Positions 21,704-31,993 of a DNA stretch of 64,000 nt are shown one piece after another. Position 1 is the first letter of the stretch, and each line of letters begins with the position of its first letter. A program made the translations under genes and the position numbers. The notes under the pieces were generated by a model that was not told the DNA's origin, ran no database searches, and worked only from the letters and a program-made list of their open reading frames with translations. The stretch is from Sordariomycetes sp. S80-01Y (Eukaryota; Ascomycota; Sordariomycetes): positions 682,001-746,000 of the forward strand of contig JAXQJY010000023.1 of NCBI GenBank assembly GCA_037042185.1. Direction: 5' to 3'.

Positions 21704-22421
21704 TCAGTAAATCGAATAGCCTCGTTGCCACAGAAAGCCGCCGCTTATGGCGAGACTCAGAACAGCCCAAGCCAGATCCAATTCGATGACGCTCCATACC
21801 CACAGACAGCCGATTGGGGGCGCTTGCTTCATGACAGCCAGGTAGCCATACGAGTTGCTGACGTGTATCAAATAACACCCGGCGATTGCGCTGGCAACAA
21901 AGAAGATGCCCTGCCTGAGCGGTGTCTGATATTTGAGCGGCAGACCGGGAAGGAGGATCGGGTTCGCTTCATGAGGGTGCAGAGGGTAGAAGAGAATGAA
22001 GAAGACTGTTCCGACGTTAGTACTACAGCACCTAGGAAGAGAGAGACGACCTACCGAGAAAGGCCCTGCCTGCACGTAGCCATACGGCACTCCAGTCCAG
22101 CTCGGTGCCGTACTGATGCTGGACCAGCACGTCGAAGGTCAGATGCAGCATGGCAATCGTGGCAGTCCAGAGAACACTCTCCATGACCCTCTCAGCGCCA
22201 ATGCTCATGACATTGTCCTCTTCCTCCTCTTCCCCTCCTTCTGCGACATTCTCACCGGCCGCGCGTCTCTTCTCGCGTTGGATCTCGGCTTCGCGCTCCT
22301 TGGCCTGGGTGAACAGATCCTTCTCCTGGGCCAGGTCGAGCAACGTCTTGTCGGTCGGGCCGCTTCGATCGGGCTGTTTGAGCTTCAGGTCCTTTGCCTT
22401 GGGCTCCTTGCGTTTCGCCAT
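21704..22421 (-). CDS. Conserved fungal membrane protein (DUF7719-like)
   Basis: Two exons: 22421-22055 and 22005-21704, with a 49-bp intron (GTAGGT donor, TACTAAC branch site, AACAG acceptor); 222 residues. The start MAKRKEPKAKDLKLKQPDRS is the first sensible ATG; upstream in-frame codons look like leader. The first 100 residues are charged and lysine/glutamate-rich, with an acidic EEEEED stretch. Then come about four hydrophobic segments: SVLWTATIAMLHLTFDVLV, the splice-spanning VFFILFYPL, GIFFVASAIAGCYLIHV, and ELDLAWAVLSLAISGGFL. I recognise the pattern of a widespread but uncharacterised fungal family and name DUF7719 from memory. It shares a 458-bp divergent promoter region with GPI12. 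Location is probably an internal membrane; function unknown. Confidence 0.75.
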
Positions 22422-22879
22422 CTTGTAGGGCTTTCTGCCTTGCGTCTTTCGCTCCTCAATGGCTCCGTGCGTCGTGTTTGGTTGTGTCTGCCGTGGGAGG
22501 AGGAGGAGAAGCTCCCGAAGTCGCGTGTCTCGAAATTTGGCCCAGCCAGCACCGGCCGCCAAGACCATGACATCAGCCCCACACCAGCTTCTGTACGTAT
22601 GTACGGAGTGCACTGCACCCCTAATTTCGGTCCCTGGACGCCTTTGCCATCTACGTCGCAAACTAACTTGAACCCCGGACCAGATCAGCCGCCATCAACC
22701 ATCGACGACCGGGGTTCGTCTAAGCGCAAGGTGGCATCTTCTACCTTCTCTAACTCGGTCTTGTCCACCTCCTTGCGCTTCTACTAGCTCATACCTAACA
22801 TTGGCAAGTTGCGCGCAGCTTGTCCCCTCTCAGCGCCTTCAACCGACCACGCGAGCGCATTGCGCGCGCAGCCTCCAAC
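22422..22879. other. Divergent promoter region (DUF7719-like gene / GPI12)
   Basis: 458 bp between two oppositely oriented start codons, so it must hold both promoters. No other gene is seen. Confidence 0.6.
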
Positions 22880-23776
22880 ATGGCGCTCTTCTACCTACTC
22901 TTCCTCGTGCTCGGCATCCTCCCGCCGATCCTCTACTCCATCGTGTCGCCCCTCGTGCGCAGCCAGCTGCCGACCCTGCGCAACAAGCGCATCTGCCTCC
23001 TGATAGCTCACCCTGACGACGAGGCTATGTTCTTCTCCCCGACCCTCCTCGCCCTCACCCACCCCTCCCTGGGGAACCACCTCAAGATCCTGTGTCTCTC
23101 TACCGGCGACGCCGACGGTCTGGGCGAGACCCGACGCAGGGAGCTCGTCAAGAGCGGACTGAAGCTGGGCGTGCGGCTTGAGGAGGATATCTTCGTGGTG
23201 GACGACAAGGAGAATTTCCCGGATAGCATGACGAGGGTCTGGGATGAGGGCAAGGTGGCCGGACTGCTGAGGCGGGCTTTCACCCCCGAGGTCGGCAGCC
23301 CGAGGAGCAAGGCAAAGGGCGGCAATGGTGAGGTTGGTTCGAACATCGACGTCTTGATCACGTTTGACCAAGGCGGCATCAGTTCGCACCCCAATCACAT
23401 CTCACTCTACCACGGGGCGAGAGCATTTATCAAGCAACTGCTTCAGGGCAGCCCTGAACACCGGAGTCCGGTCGACCTCTACACCCTCACCTCGATCAAC
23501 ATCGCTCGCAAGTACGCAGGGATGGGCGACGCAGTGGTCACGTTGCTCAACCAGTTTATGGGGGGAGCGGTCGGAGACGAGGCGCACCCGGGCGCGCTGG
23601 TGTTCATGAGCCACCTCGTGGGTGGAGACGGCGCAAGTTGGGGCACAGCATGGAAGGCCATGACGGAGGCGCACGTGAGTCAGATGAGGTGGTTCAGGTA
23701 CGGGTGGATATGCCTCAGTCGTTACATGGTAATCAACGACTTGAGGCTAGAGGAGGTCAAAGGCGGTGATCCATAG
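22880..23776 (+). CDS. GPI12: N-acetylglucosaminyl-phosphatidylinositol de-N-acetylase (PIG-L)
   Basis: Single exon, 298 residues. The ATG at 22880 (MALFYLLFLVLGILPPILYS) gives the expected N-terminal ER membrane anchor; an earlier in-frame start is a TTG. The zinc/catalytic motif AHPDDEAMFFSP lies at residues 43-54, followed by LSTGDADGLGETRRREL, the second conserved block, and later GGISSHPNHISLYHG carrying the distal histidines. The C-terminus SQMRWFRYGWI-SRYMVINDL is also conserved in fungi. It removes acetate from GlcNAc-PI, the second step of GPI-anchor synthesis on the cytosolic face of the ER. Confidence 0.95.
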   Translation: MALFYLLFLVLGILPPILYSIVSPLVRSQLPTLRNKRICLLIAHPDDEAMFFSPTLLALTHPSLGNHLKILCLSTGDADGLGETRRRELVKSGLKLGVRLEEDIFVVDDKENFPDSMTRVWDEGKVAGLLRRAFTPEVGSPRSKAKGGNGEVGSNIDVLITFDQGGISSHPNHISLYHGARAFIKQLLQGSPEHRSPVDLYTLTSINIARKYAGMGDAVVTLLNQFMGGAVGDEAHPGALVFMSHLVGGDGASWGTAWKAMTEAHVSQMRWFRYGWICLSRYMVINDLRLEEVKGGDP

Positions 23777-24063
23777 ACCTAGATAGCGCACAATGATACC
23801 CCCTTTCTCATTCACACCCACACATCCGACCCATACTAGAGCCATGAAAGTATCTGTCGGGCCCTGAATCACGGACACCGAACAGACAACACCACGTCTG
23901 CCATTCGTCTATGACTGCAATACCATCATGGCTCTTGAAAGGCAGGCGAGGAGCCCGCAAACGATGAATCACCTCAAAAGTCACACGATGAGTACACGAA
24001 ATCAAGTTCCACCGTGGTATCTACATGCAACCTCCAAGCCAGCGCCCTCAATCAAGACAAGCC

Positions 24064-24485
24064 ATGGAAAAAGTGATCCGTCTCTTCGGCCTGACATCCC
24101 TCTCCTCGCGCCGTGCCGAGGCCGAGAACCTAGCACGCACACTCCTGAACAACTCCTCCCTCCTCGACAACCTCCACTCGCCTTCCTCCCGGGATCTACG
24201 CCGTATCGGCCTTGCAGTCCTGCGCCTCCTCGACAAGACTGGCACCGGCCCCTGGGATGAGTCCGACGACCCGTTGGGACCGAGACAGCGTCAAGCTTCG
24301 GGCGCCAAGATCAGCAAAAGACGTAAGAGGAAGAACAGACGTCAGAGAAGGAGGATTTGGGACATGCTGAGGAGATTCCCTGTCCCAACGCCGCAGAATG
24401 GTCCCCAAGGGGGTGTCTCAACTTGACCGCGCTGAAGAACGATTTGAAGGATATCACCAGCACCTTGTCGTATCTGCAGCTGTGA
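24064..24485 (+). CDS. Small hypothetical protein, basic, possibly spliced
   Basis: Not recognised. The ATG at 24064 (GCCATGG context) opens a frame with strongly GC-rich third positions: MEKVIRLFGLTSLSSRRAEA and so on, predicted helical. Read straight it ends at 24426 with an arginine/lysine-rich tail (121 residues). A good intron (GTAAGA donor at 24323, CGCAG acceptor ending 24396, 74 bp) would replace that tail with a different C-terminus ending at 24485 (115 residues). The spliced ending is more protein-like, with a leucine-repeat helix. Either form, or both, may be made. No signal peptide, membrane segment or domain is seen. Confidence 0.45.
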
Positions 24486-25181
24486 AGGCCGTCGTATGAT
24501 GACTGCGACTCTTATATGAGGTTCTACGCAGAGGCCAGTCATTTTCAGACGAGTCTTCGCCGTGCGCTGAACATGGTTCTAGTGGCAGAAGGGGCTCAGT
24601 GGGCAGATCTCGAGGGAAGCCAGGGCACGACGCCGGGACGACAGCCTCGGTGAGCAACATGAACTTCAGAAGTTTGTGAATTCGTCAATTGGAGCCCATC
24701 AAAGATCTAGAAGCCATGTAATAAGAGGTCGACGGCGGCCAAGCTTCAGAAACCCGCTGGCGCAGTCTGGTCACACGTGGGACCGGTTTCGTCGCAAACA
24801 CGTGCTAGCTCAGACCTCCCTACCGAGGGGGGCAAACCACGGCGCTCGTGACGAGCTCTGAGAAGGAGTCATATATTCAAAGGCCGGTTTTACGTTTGCG
24901 CGAGGCGTCGCGGCTGTGGTCGTCAGGCGCTGGTCTCTTCCGGGCGTTGGGTCGTGGGATTGCGTTGATTGTCTCGCGTTGATAGCGAGACGGGGCGTCA
25001 AGACGGACAAATCTGTGAGTGTGGGACTGTAGAGAGGAGAGTTTGAGAGCTTTGATTGACTGGACGTGTAATGTCGTGTGCGTCGGGCGGGCGAAGCGTT
25101 TTGTTCATATAGCCCCTGATGAACTGACGTCTTGGCTTCACTGCCAAATCCTCCCTATTGCCATTTTTTCTGAGCATCACC
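24486..25181. other. Intergenic, 0.7 kb
   Basis: Promoter of the following plus-strand gene. No supported gene or repeat. Confidence 0.45.
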
Positions 25182-25838
25182 ATGCCTCCTTTATGCTTGC
25201 CGGAACATCGCCTCGCTCGGATCGATAAGAGCGACGTCGACAGCCCAAGCGTTTGCGCGGGATCAGCTTGTTGTCCCCTACGCTTCATCGCAGCCAAGAG
25301 ATCGAGCCTCGGGCAAAAGAACACATCGACATACCTTCAACCACAGCTGGGAATACGTTCAGACGCTCCCCCACAGCACGCACCCGAGCAGCGAGACTAC
25401 GAGATAGACAGCGGCGACAACACCACCGTCATCATCGGCAGCGTCATCGGGGTCCTCTTCGCAGTGATCGCGCTGGCACTCGTGTGCTGCTGCTTCATGG
25501 CGTCCCGCCGAAAGGACGGGAAGAAGGCCAAGAAGGAGGAGAGCTGCTCGAGTAGGCGCGACAAGCCCAAAAAGAAGGACAAGGAAAAGTCCAAAGACAG
25601 AAGCAAGGGCAAGAATAAGAAGCGCGATAAGGACATGCCTCCGTATATAGGCTCTCCCGTCGGCCGCTACGAGCAGGTCAGGGACTGGATCGCACACCAC
25701 CCATGGGACTATGGCATGGGCGCGCCTCAAGCACCGTCGTACGCTTATGGAGGCTATGGGGCATATGGTCGGCAGCCGGCCAACGAGTGGGATGCGCCGC
25801 AAATGGGTCGTGGTGGCGGATGGGGCTATGGCCGTTGA
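25182..25838 (+). CDS. Single-pass membrane protein with lysine-rich and Gly/Tyr-rich tail
   Basis: 218 residues from the ATG at 25182 (ATCACCATGCC context); the frame extends upstream only through a TTG. The first 80 residues have poor codon bias, so a hidden upstream exon is possible. A clear transmembrane helix (VIIGSVIGVLFAVIALALVCC) follows an acidic DSGDNTT stretch and is followed by a basic, lysine-rich region (KKDKEKSKDRSKGKNKKRDKD), then PPYIGSPVGRYEQVRDWIAHH and a Gly/Tyr-rich end. The positive-inside rule puts the C-terminus in the cytosol. No family is recognised. It converges on another small single-pass protein gene 415 bp away. Confidence 0.6.
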   Translation: MPPLCLPEHRLARIDKSDVDSPSVCAGSACCPLRFIAAKRSSLGQKNTSTYLQPQLGIRSDAPPQHAPEQRDYEIDSGDNTTVIIGSVIGVLFAVIALALVCCCFMASRRKDGKKAKKEESCSSRRDKPKKKDKEKSKDRSKGKNKKRDKDMPPYIGSPVGRYEQVRDWIAHHPWDYGMGAPQAPSYAYGGYGAYGRQPANEWDAPQMGRGGGWGYGR

Positions 25839-26253
25839 GCTATGCTAAGCAACGTCGGGGAAGGGATAGGACGTACTCTCTTCCTACCTTGAAGCTCAAT
25901 ATGCTCAGTTGAGTGCTGGTTAGTAACGAAGGCGACAGTTCAGTGCAGGTTAAGAATCGTGAACGCTGAGAGCCAAAAATCAGAGTATCATTCTGAACAT
26001 GAAGTGTGCTCGTAAACATATCTGCAGTTTGTCGTGCCATCTGGGAGACTGGATCATGAGCAACAAAAGGAAGACAGAAATGTCTCAAAGTGAAGAGAAA
26101 ATATGAAGTTGGGCGCCATGCACACCCGATCGCTCAATCCGTAGTCAATACATTTCATAAGTACACATTGCGAAGTGAAATGATATCCTGAACTGGGGTC
26201 AGTACGAATTTTCCCACAACATGCACAGGTCATACCAGCAAACGTATCAGCCC
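25839..26253. other. Convergent 3' region
   Basis: 415 bp between the stops of two convergent genes. I see nothing besides the two 3' UTRs. Confidence 0.5.
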
Positions 26254-26616
26254 CTATCCATCCTGAGGTGCCTCTTCCGGCGGAGGCTCAGGGGCACCAC
26301 CGCCATCAGAACTCTTGGAGCTCTTGGAGCTCTTGCTGCTCCTGCTGCCCGGCTTGCGTCCGTGACGCCTCCTCTTGCGGTACGAGAAGCGGATCGTGCG
26401 CCGGTACCAGTAGAAGAAGAAGATGAGGCCTATCAGGAAGACCCCGAGGACGATGCCCACTATGACGCCGGTCCGTATGTTGACGTTCTCGACGGGGTTG
26501 TCCGAGAACTGACGAGTCAAGAGACGGTGAAGGCGGCCATCCCTGAGAAGTCCTCCCTCGTCGCGGCCACGCAATGCCGCAGACGGGGCCTCGCGCGTCG
26601 ACAAGGGGATATACAT
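26254..26616 (-). CDS. Small single-pass membrane protein with basic Ser/Lys-rich tail
   Basis: 120 residues from the ATG at 26616 (MYIPLSTREAP). A single strong transmembrane helix, GVIVGIVLGVFLIGLIFFFYW, follows NPVENVNIRTG and is followed by YRRTIRFSYRKRRRHGRKPG and an SKS repeat (SSKSSKSSKSS) encoded by GAGCTCTTG repeats around 26,308-26,335. The xNxNIRTGVxVGxxLG-TM-RRTIRF arrangement occurs in many uncharacterised filamentous-fungal proteins. There is no signal peptide, so it is probably a type III (N-out) protein. Function unknown. Layout is similar to its convergent neighbour. Confidence 0.6.
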   Translation of the reverse strand: MYIPLSTREAPSAALRGRDEGGLLRDGRLHRLLTRQFSDNPVENVNIRTGVIVGIVLGVFLIGLIFFFYWYRRTIRFSYRKRRRHGRKPGSRSSKSSKSSKSSDGGGAPEPPPEEAPQDG

Positions 26617-28846
26617 CCACCCTGATGCAGACCGGTGAGCCGTTCAAGTGCCCTTCCCACCTGCAGTTTCGTCACGTCGACCGGCTGAGCAAGGCGAGCC
26701 TGCAAGGAGGCGCAAACAGCGCAGTGTGCAGCAGGCAGAGGACCATATGCTACCAGCTCTTCGGATCCAGGATGCGGGAGGCACGCGGATGATGGGGAGG
26801 GGGGAAAGAGGCCACATTATGTAGCGGAATTTCCATCATCCTCAAGGTGCGACGACGAGGGGGTTAGCGAAGCCCTGAATGGAGAGACGGGCGTGGGACG
26901 AGGCCGCATGCGTCGTGCATGAGGGTTCACTACGTGGAGAGGACACTTATGGGAGACCGGCTGCGCGGTGATAGGGCAGCTGTACGGCCGTCGACGTATC
27001 ACAGTGCAGTTGCTGTCTGCATGGGGCGAGATCTGTGAGAACTGTTGAGGGTCCTTATGAGCTTGTGTGGGGGATCGAACCTCGAGTTCCAATCATTCGA
27101 ATTCGAGGCGGGCGTGGAGGGAGCATCTTGACGGTGGTGGGAGTCTATCTCGATGATCCAGTCCACAGCAAAGGACTCATCGTCCGCTCTTGTCGAAAAT
27201 TCAAGGCCGCATATATTGAAGGAAGAAAGCTGTATTTAACAAAGACCTCAGCCACGGCAATTGAATGCGTCGGTGCCACGACCTAATGCTGTGCTTTCGC
27301 AAAGCCTCCACCGGGTCGAGTCCTTCACGCATCGAATCGACACTGTCACGGCCTTGCACAGAATCAGCTGGCAGGCGACGGTTGAGCGCTTATTCCTGCG
27401 CGTTCCATCCGAACTGTTCTCGAAGGAGGGGGGAGAGAAAAGAAAAGGCGGGCGGAGGCTTCATGCACGCCAACTCATCAGGTCAATCAACCAGCGTCGT
27501 GCCGTGCCAATTTCGTGGGGCTGCTGGCAGCGCTGGTCCGAGCCAATAATTGCTCACCGCGGGCGCGCGCGAGGCTATTTTACGAAGGGGCGCATCAGGG
27601 CGAAATTGGGCTCGAACGTGGCCAGCATGTTGGACAACGGTGACGGTGAAGGCGAAGGTGGTGTTGGAGGGAGAAGAACTCAGGGTAGCACGGTGGCTGC
27701 ATGGTGCGATTTAGGCTACGGCGGGCTCTAAAGCAGAGGAGAGAACACGCCAGCACGTGATACCCCCTGTAGCACCTGGTGTCGATGATGACACGGGAAG
27801 AAGGATCCTCATCTCACGATTGCAGTATGCAAAAGGGGTGTACCGGTAGGATAGCACAGAGCGTGCAATGCGGTGTGGAGATTCCTTGATGTTCCCGCCA
27901 CGCCGATGCCCATATTTCACTGCTAAGGCACCAATGGGTTCGAATTTGTAAAACGACAGCACATCTTGAGGGGGAGTTTGACTTGCCTAGCTGGATGTAG
28001 TAAATATACTCAAAGGTTTCCCAGAAGGTTGGCAGTAGCTGTAGGAGCATATCGCCCTCACGTATCAGCCCCGTTTGAAGACATCACGAACTTCCTCACC
28101 TCAACAGTACGTCTTACAAATCTCGCCAAGTCCTTGCTCCTTCGCTTCTTTGCCGCTGCTCACACCAATCACCTTCTGTATCCCTATGTATTGGAGACTT
28201 CACAACTGCAACCTCACTGACCATCAACGCACTTCTGTAAGTGAAATATGGTGAATTGGTAGGGACGTGCCCATGAGAGTCCTAGTTCTATGCACTCCTC
28301 ACCAGAACACGCGGAGCTGAGACATAGACGCCGTCGACTTCGTCCCCGCATCGCATATGCAGCTCCCGTACCTGCACCTCATCCCTCAAAGAAGGCCCAG
28401 GCTTTTCCTCATCCGCTCAGGTCCAGAGTGTGAGCCCTCGTAGTCTAGAAATTGCAAAGTAATAATGAAAACCTAAAGAAAAGCTCCAAGCAGTCTGGCG
28501 ACTCCAAGTCCGACGCATTATGTCCTCCAAATCACAACGCCCGGTATGTATACCCTTATCCCGCCACGGTCCAGCATCGGGTATCGAATGGTAGCTGAAA
28601 TAAAAATCGAAGAGCAGACACGAGGCCTCGGGAAGAAGACCGAAATAAGAGACGTGCGCCGTCGGTGGTGTTGAGAAACCAGAAAGGTCCCCGACGAAGT
28701 AGAGGCAGACGGAACCTCACAGATGAATGCGTGGGTACAGAATGTAGAGTGTGCTGTGGTCCTGTGATCCCCAGTACCCAAGTCGTAACAAAAGAAAAGA
28801 AGAAACAAGTCATCGACTAGTTGAAATGTGGTGGCGAGTCCTTTCA
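26617..28846. other. Intergenic, 2.2 kb, gene-poor
   Basis: No gene is supported on either strand; the frames present (for example 27,261-27,731 plus) have no motifs and lie in low-bias sequence. It holds the promoter of the 26254-26616 gene and the 3' UTR of the DUF3716 gene. A tRNA B-box-like GGTTCGATCC on the minus strand near 27,073 lacks a pairing stem. Confidence 0.45.
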
Positions 28847-31800
28847 CTAGGACACTGACAGCGCCTCACCAGCAGCCCTGGCCGTGGCATCCACAGCAGC
28901 AGAAGCCAACTCCCTCTCCACGATACGGTTGGCGTTCTCCTTGAAATCCTCCCAGCGGCTGAGCATGCGATCGGGCAGTCCCGTGGTGGTAACGCCCATC
29001 TTCCAGCCTACGGCCAGGAAGCGCTTCATAGAACGCCAGCGTTTGAATTCCACCATCAAGTCGCCACGACGTCCTGAGGGTGAAGAGGTGGCGTCGGACT
29101 CAGGGGGAATTTGAATGTACACTCGGAGGGTGGCAGAGTCGTACTTTAGCTCAGCTACTTCGCTGAGTCGGAGGCTGAAGTCCACACCATCGATCGGACC
29201 CCACGAAGGGGGGTTGGTGGTCTTGAGAACGCGGTGCTCGAACTTGCGTTCCTCAGGCATGTAGCTCCAGTACTGCGTCTCTTTCGTCGACGATGCGTGT
29301 TGGCGGGTTTGTATTTGGTGGACACGGAAGTCGCCGCTGGTGATGGGAATCTCGTATTGAGAGTCCATATCCGAGAAGTCCGACTCTACCTCGACGGCAA
29401 GTTCTCCGCGCTCGGTGTGGTCGACATCGCTCTTCGGGCGCTTAGCAAGCTGGGACCGAGCAGCGAGGAAGGGCCCTTCGTCGTGGATGACCATCTGGCT
29501 GCCGAGCGGCGACTCAACGTAGCCTTCTGACTCTCTCGGGGTCCGAATGGACATGGCGCCGCTCTTGCGCTTCTTGATGGGCTTGGGAGTGCCACCGTTG
29601 CTGCCGAGGCTCTGGCGACCGGTCTTGTTCTGGCCTGACGGGCGACCGATGTTCTTGAAGCCGTGCTTGTGGCGAAGCGCAGTGAGCTTTGGGTCATGGT
29701 AGAAGTCATGGACAGTCTTGGGCAAGTTGAAGGGTTGGCGATCATCCTCCAGCTCCTGCTCGAGCATGATCTCATGCAGGCGTTGGCGCATCCAGTCTAC
29801 GGGCGTAACGTCCAGGTTGAACTTGCTAAGCTCAGACAGAGTCTCACAAAGACGGAAGAGGGTATCGTAGGAAGTGATGCCTCCCTTGGATGAGTGCATG
29901 AACTTCTTAGCCAGCAGCTGATACGGGCTGATCTGCTCCTCATCGTCGAGGAACTCCAAGATCTTTGCACCGCGGTTGACTTGTCGACCAATCTGGTACT
30001 TGCTCGAGCCGGAGCGTTCTTTGCGAGCCTCGGCTTCAACTGCGGCCGCGTGCTTCTTCTCCCATCGCTCTTTGGAGGCCACAATCTCGGAACGGACATC
30101 CTTCCATTCCGGCTCCCAGTATGGGTGGCCGGGGTGGATCTTGACCAGAGGTACGCCGACCATGCACTCGGGGTAGGTGTAAACCGTGCCATTATGACGG
30201 AGGACAAGGTTGTCCCTGGTGATCTCGACGAGCGGCACCTCAGGCTTCTCATCCAGAGGCTGGGACAGAGGCCGAGCCTGCGGCGAGTGTTCAACAGATG
30301 CAGCAGGTGTATGCATCGGGACGTCTTGACTTGCCAGCGGTGCTGGCGCTCCCGTTACCGCCGGGGGCGTGATTCTTTGGTTTAGGGGAGTGAATCCGCT
30401 GTTAGCAGGCTTGAAGCCACTGGACATGGGGTACGCTGGTGGAGGGGCCGGCTGAGGCACAGGTCCAACAGGAGGACCAGCTGGGCCACCAGCCGTCGAT
30501 TCCAGAACATACTTTGGCGGCGGCGGGTGGCTCGGTAAGGACTCCCTGTGAGGGTTGTGGTATTCGCGCATGGCTTCCGCCACATGGGGGTTGTTGTCCC
30601 TCGGCGGCTCGGTTTGACGATGGTGCTCGTACGGGCGCGGCTGCTCCTGTCGGCGCTCAAGTTCAGTGTGGGCACGAACTGCCCTCCACTGATCCGACTG
30701 CGCACGCTCTGCGGCTTGCCGTGCCAGAGCCTCCTGCTGCTGACGCTCTTCCTCGTGCCGGGTATAAGCCATATGTCTCTCCCTCTCGAGCTTCACTTGC
30801 TCCTCACGCTCACGCTCGTAACGCTCCCGCTCGACCAGCTGCTGCGCTTCCCTGCGCCGTAACTCGTCCACACGGGCTTGCTCCTCACGATACTGTTGCT
30901 CTCGATATTGGCGATCCCGTTCCTGACGTTCACGCTCCAGTCGCTCTACATCCTGACGTTCCTGCTCTCGGCGCTGAGCCTCCTCATGCTCTCGTTGACG
31001 CTGTTGCATGACCTCGATTCGTTCCGTCTCCCGGCGCCTCTCCTCCTCTCGTTGCCGTTCCAGCTCCTCTGCGGCCTCGATGTGAACCTGTTCACCGGAG
31101 GCGCCGTGGCAGCCCTGTCGATTCCACTCGCAGTTGCCGCACTTTTGTAGTAGGTCACCGCCCACAATGATGCATTGCTCGAACGCGCCCTGGTTCTTGT
31201 CACAAGAAGTACAGCGCTTGGACTGCACCTCGCCGATGGCCTGGATCATGCACGAGAGCCACTTGACACCCTTGGCTTCGCCGCGCTCGTAGATGGTCTC
31301 GAGGTGCTTGTGATCAAATCGGCGTCCCCGACGTATCTTCACCTCGCGCTGGATCGGCAGTCGCAGAATGGCTTCAACCCATTGGTTCCAAGGCTCAATG
31401 CGCTGCACAGGACCGATGACATTTCCGTCAGCGTCAACCACGTTAACCAGGGCATCGGTGTCCTCCGATGGCGTATGCTGATGGCCGTTGACCGTCTTCT
31501 CGACGCCATCCATAGGCTCGCCATCGGCCCCGTGGTTGGTCGCGCCATTGGTGATAGGCTTCTCCAGGCTCGTTGGCTTCTCGAGCGAAGGCTGCCCGCG
31601 CTTATTCCTGAAAAAGTTCTTCATGGACCAGGACTGGTGCTCCCAATCCTGGACCTTCTTCTCCAACTCCTGGCGCGATTCATCCTCCAGCGCGCCGAGA
31701 TCATTAGTCTTGGTGTCGCATCTGTCGCCGATGATTCTCAAATCAGTCTCGATCTTAGCCAGTTCCTTCACTAATCGGGCATGCGACTCCTTCAACGTCT

Positions 31801-31993
31801 CACGCTGAGCGGTCAAGCCGCGCAGCTCAAGCTGCAGCGTGGTGCTGAGGTCGCGATAATGACGCTCATGGTCGGCGCGCCATGCTTTTTGGTCGTTCTC
31901 GAACTGGGCCCAAAACTTGGCTTCCGTCTCATCCCAAATGTTATGATGCTGGCTCTTATTCAGCCCTTTCCAGGCGTCGTCCTCTTCTGGCAT
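28847..31993 (-). CDS. DUF3716-containing protein with long charged helix
   Basis: Intronless, 1048 residues from the ATG at 31993 (MPEEDDAWKGLNKSQ); the frame continues upstream only through a TTG. Residues about 20-150 are a coiled coil. Around 225-290 lies a cysteine-bearing module, RCTSCDKNQGAFEQC followed by KCGNCEWNRQGCHG, which fits the fungal DUF3716 zinc-ribbon-like domain. Residues about 305-450 are an uninterrupted Glu/Arg/Gln-rich stretch likely to form a long single helix. Then come a proline-rich linker (about 480-600), a conserved central region (LVEITRDNLVLRHNGTVYTYPEC) and a C-terminal block with KRKSG, a possible nuclear signal. Such proteins are fungal-specific, and a nuclear or chromatin role is only a guess. 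Confidence 0.8.
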   Translation of the reverse strand: MPEEDDAWKGLNKSQHHNIWDETEAKFWAQFENDQKAWRADHERHYRDLSTTLQLELRGLTAQRETLKESHARLVKELAKIETDLRIIGDRCDTKTNDLGALEDESRQELEKKVQDWEHQSWSMKNFFRNKRGQPSLEKPTSLEKPITNGATNHGADGEPMDGVEKTVNGHQHTPSEDTDALVNVVDADGNVIGPVQRIEPWNQWVEAILRLPIQREVKIRRGRRFDHKHLETIYERGEAKGVKWLSCMIQAIGEVQSKRCTSCDKNQGAFEQCIIVGGDLLQKCGNCEWNRQGCHGASGEQVHIEAAEELERQREEERRRETERIEVMQQRQREHEEAQRREQERQDVERLERERQERDRQYREQQYREEQARVDELRRREAQQLVERERYEREREEQVKLERERHMAYTRHEEERQQQEALARQAAERAQSDQWRAVRAHTELERRQEQPRPYEHHRQTEPPRDNNPHVAEAMREYHNPHRESLPSHPPPPKYVLESTAGGPAGPPVGPVPQPAPPPAYPMSSGFKPANSGFTPLNQRITPPAVTGAPAPLASQDVPMHTPAASVEHSPQARPLSQPLDEKPEVPLVEITRDNLVLRHNGTVYTYPECMVGVPLVKIHPGHPYWEPEWKDVRSEIVASKERWEKKHAAAVEAEARKERSGSSKYQIGRQVNRGAKILEFLDDEEQISPYQLLAKKFMHSSKGGITSYDTLFRLCETLSELSKFNLDVTPVDWMRQRLHEIMLEQELEDDRQPFNLPKTVHDFYHDPKLTALRHKHGFKNIGRPSGQNKTGRQSLGSNGGTPKPIKKRKSGAMSIRTPRESEGYVESPLGSQMVIHDEGPFLAARSQLAKRPKSDVDHTERGELAVEVESDFSDMDSQYEIPITSGDFRVHQIQTRQHASSTKETQYWSYMPEERKFEHRVLKTTNPPSWGPIDGVDFSLRLSEVAELKYDSATLRVYIQIPPESDATSSPSGRRGDLMVEFKRWRSMKRFLAVGWKMGVTTTGLPDRMLSRWEDFKENANRIVERELASAAVDATARAAGEALSVS

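Noticed and set aside
27065-27090. tRNA B-box-like GGTTCGATCC on the minus strand
   Set aside because: The bases flanking the loop do not pair into a T-stem and no cloverleaf can be drawn.
30439-31774. Long plus-strand frames opposite the DUF3716 gene
   Set aside because: Antisense of the Glu/Arg-rich helix region; the leucine-rich look is an artefact of reading GAG/CGC codons backwards.
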